Assembly: GCF_000002995.4 (NCBI RefSeq)
Contig: NW_025062478.1
Span: 11,900,001-11,964,000 of the forward strand
Reading direction: 5' to 3'
Source of the DNA: Brugia malayi
Taxonomy: Eukaryota > Nematoda > Chromadorea > Rhabditida > Onchocercidae
DNA: 64,000 bases
Position 1 is the stretch's first letter. Every line of letters starts with the position of its first letter. Under the pieces are notes generated by a model. It was not told where the DNA came from, did no database searches, and saw only the letters and a list, made by a program, of their open reading frames with translations. Shown here one piece after another: positions 62,370 through 64,000 of this stretch. The translations under genes were made by a program, and so were the position numbers.

Positions 62370-63640
62370 CGATTATTTCAATAAAATAGTACATTATGCA
62401 AGTTGTTCATCTTAAAGTTTGATGCACCAAAGAAAAGATGACCTTTGACATTGTATGTAACAGCTGTCAATACCTGTTATTGTGTGAGATCTCGAGATCA
62501 TTTTATTTTCAAAATTTTCACATTGAAATGGACGATAGCAACTTAATCTGATTATTAAGTGTAAAAGTTGTTGTAATTTCAATCGTTTTCTGAGAAAAAT
62601 AAATGAATATTTCGGATAGATTCCTGTCTGTTCCTTTTGAATTGAAAAAAAAAATGTATTTTCTAAAAGTAATTTAAATTTTTATATTTAAAATTCACTT
62701 AATTTTTCCGGAAAGGAACTTATCATCGAACACTTTCAAAAAAGTTATCAATCAGTAACATCAATTTTTGGTGTAGATAACATACATACCGGAAAAAAAA
62801 AAAGAAAAATTCATAGAAAAACTCTAAAACATTAAAATAAACATCGTTTCTTCCTGAAATAATCTTTCAATATCTATGTTATTATCCTCAAAAATTCATG
62901 ATATTTTTAAAAGTATTAAATGGGAAGTTTCCTTCCGGAAAAGATGAGAAAATTTTGGACGTAAAATGTAACAATTAAATAATGTTTTCTGTTTCAGGAA
63001 ATTAAACACTAAATATTGCTGGTTGTAATTTTATGTCGGAAACAATCTGGAAGTCTTTCATGTTGTAAAATTTTTTGAACTTTTGCGCATTTAATGGTTT
63101 CATCAATTTACTTTAGATGTGTTTTTGGTACCAAAAAATGAATTTTTTTTTAAAAATAAATCTGTTTTAGATAGAAATAGTATATGTTAAATAAGTTTGA
63201 AAGTTATAATTAAGAAAGAGTAATGAGTGAAGTAATAGAAATTGAAATGGAAATATGAGTTGAATCTGTAAATCTTTTCTCTCTAATTCTAATTCATTAT
63301 TAAAATTTCTTATATTTAAATAATCTCTATATGATCAGTTCTAACAATTGCTGCATTTTTTATTTCTTTTTAAATTTAAATCTGAGACATCTTCATTGCG
63401 GTATCTGAAAAATAGCATTTCGAGATATTTGAGGTAGTTGATCGATTTGAAAATTTATCAAAATAAAATTTTATTAAATATTCATTAATTAACAATTTGT
63501 CTTTCAATTTTTTTTTTTTTTGAACATCTTCTAAAATAAGAAACAGATGAAAAATAAGTTTGCGTATATGTATATCTGCACGAGAAGTATAAAGACTGAA
63601 AGAATATTTTACATAAATTGCTCTACTGTAATACAATTAA
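62370..63640. other. Stretch without a recognised gene
   Basis: AT-rich sequence with frequent stops in all frames. A short ATACCGCAATGA after TTTTTCAG near 63399 could end the edge gene, but this is unproven. Confidence 0.5.
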
Positions 63641-63653
63641 ATTCCAAACAAAC

Positions 63654-63909
63654 TTTGCTAATTTGGGCAGGTAAATCAATCAAAGGTAAAGCTCGAAGTA
63701 CTAGCCTATGGGCAGAGAGAAAGATTTAAGTGAACTTTAAAAAATAAAATTTTAAAATAGATAAAAAAGCAAAAAAAAAAAGTTTTAAAGTTTTCTTGTT
63801 TAAAGCGTCCTAAATACTATTTCTAATTGAATTCTTGAAAATTTACGGTTAAAAATTGTTATCTAATAGCAAATTACTTATACAATAGTTTATGTGGACA
63901 GCACATAGG
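63654..63909 (-). CDS. Partial gene at the right edge (two exons)
   Basis: Exon 63878-63909 (acceptor AATTAG, donor GTAATT, phase 2) reads PMCCPHKLLY. It joins in phase, making Lys at the junction, to exon 63654-63705 (acceptor CCCATAG, donor GTTTGT, phase 0), which reads LVLRALPLIDLPAQISK. Both junctions have good signals and an open frame. Upstream exons would lie beyond the window. A downstream exon may be the three codons IPQ and a stop at about 63388-63399. The family is not recognised. Confidence 0.4.
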
Positions 63910-64000
63910 CTAATTAAATTTAAAAAATATTCAAATTAGCATATCATAAATATCTGAATAAGTTATCATCTCCACTAATTCTATCCTTTTGTGAAATTGT

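Noticed and set aside
1..64000. Search for Wolbachia-like, mitochondrial or intact retrotransposon insertions
   Set aside because: No recognisable bacterial gene, mitochondrial gene or reverse transcriptase was seen by eye. A sequence search could still find decayed fragments.

Overview
The window is strongly AT-rich eukaryotic DNA, full of long A/T homopolymers and AAT, CT and CA microsatellites. Genes are split into many short exons by mostly short introns. Three of the well-supported gene starts (SART1, zinc transporter, CKS1) lie 4 to 19 bases after a 3' splice acceptor with no matching donor visible upstream, which is what spliced-leader trans-splicing produces. With GTTTGT/GTTAGT-type donors and the protein types, this points to a nematode, most likely a spirurid/filarial-like one; the species cannot be told. 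No bacterial operon, phage, insertion sequence or CRISPR array is visible.

Layout. 1-2.4 kb: nothing clear. 2.56-4.50 kb (minus): a chain of phase-compatible exons of an unidentified gene. 4.5-20.1 kb: gene-poor and repeat-rich, with six copies of a 37-base unit, three copies of a 173-base unit and a fold-back element. 20.19-23.71 kb (minus): a six-exon gene for a secreted, probably GPI-anchored protein I do not recognise. 23.8-37.5 kb: mostly empty, with a weak two-exon gene candidate at 33.07-33.64 kb. 38.75-52.02 kb is the gene-dense core: CKS1 (minus), a possible small gene (plus), the splicing factor SART1 (plus, 20 exons) and a ZnT2/3/8-type zinc transporter (minus, 8 exons). 52-64 kb: repeats, a possible small gene start at 58.45 kb, a 38-codon ORF at 59.13 kb, a 27-base minisatellite, a 20-base E-box palindrome, tRNA-Gln(UUG) at 62.28-62.35 kb, and two phase-matched exons at the right edge.

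The core genes do not share a pathway. CKS1 is the small partner of cyclin-dependent kinases, SART1 is a tri-snRNP protein needed for spliceosome activation, and the ZnT protein moves zinc out of the cytosol. CKS1 and SART1 diverge from a 1.5-kb region that may hold a small gene ending 150 bases before the SART1 start, a spacing compatible with a nematode operon. SART1 and the transporter converge. I did not find a convincing new multi-gene system. The best novelty candidates are the unrecognised GPI-anchored protein, the unidentified gene at 2.6-4.5 kb, the small gene before SART1 and the edge gene.
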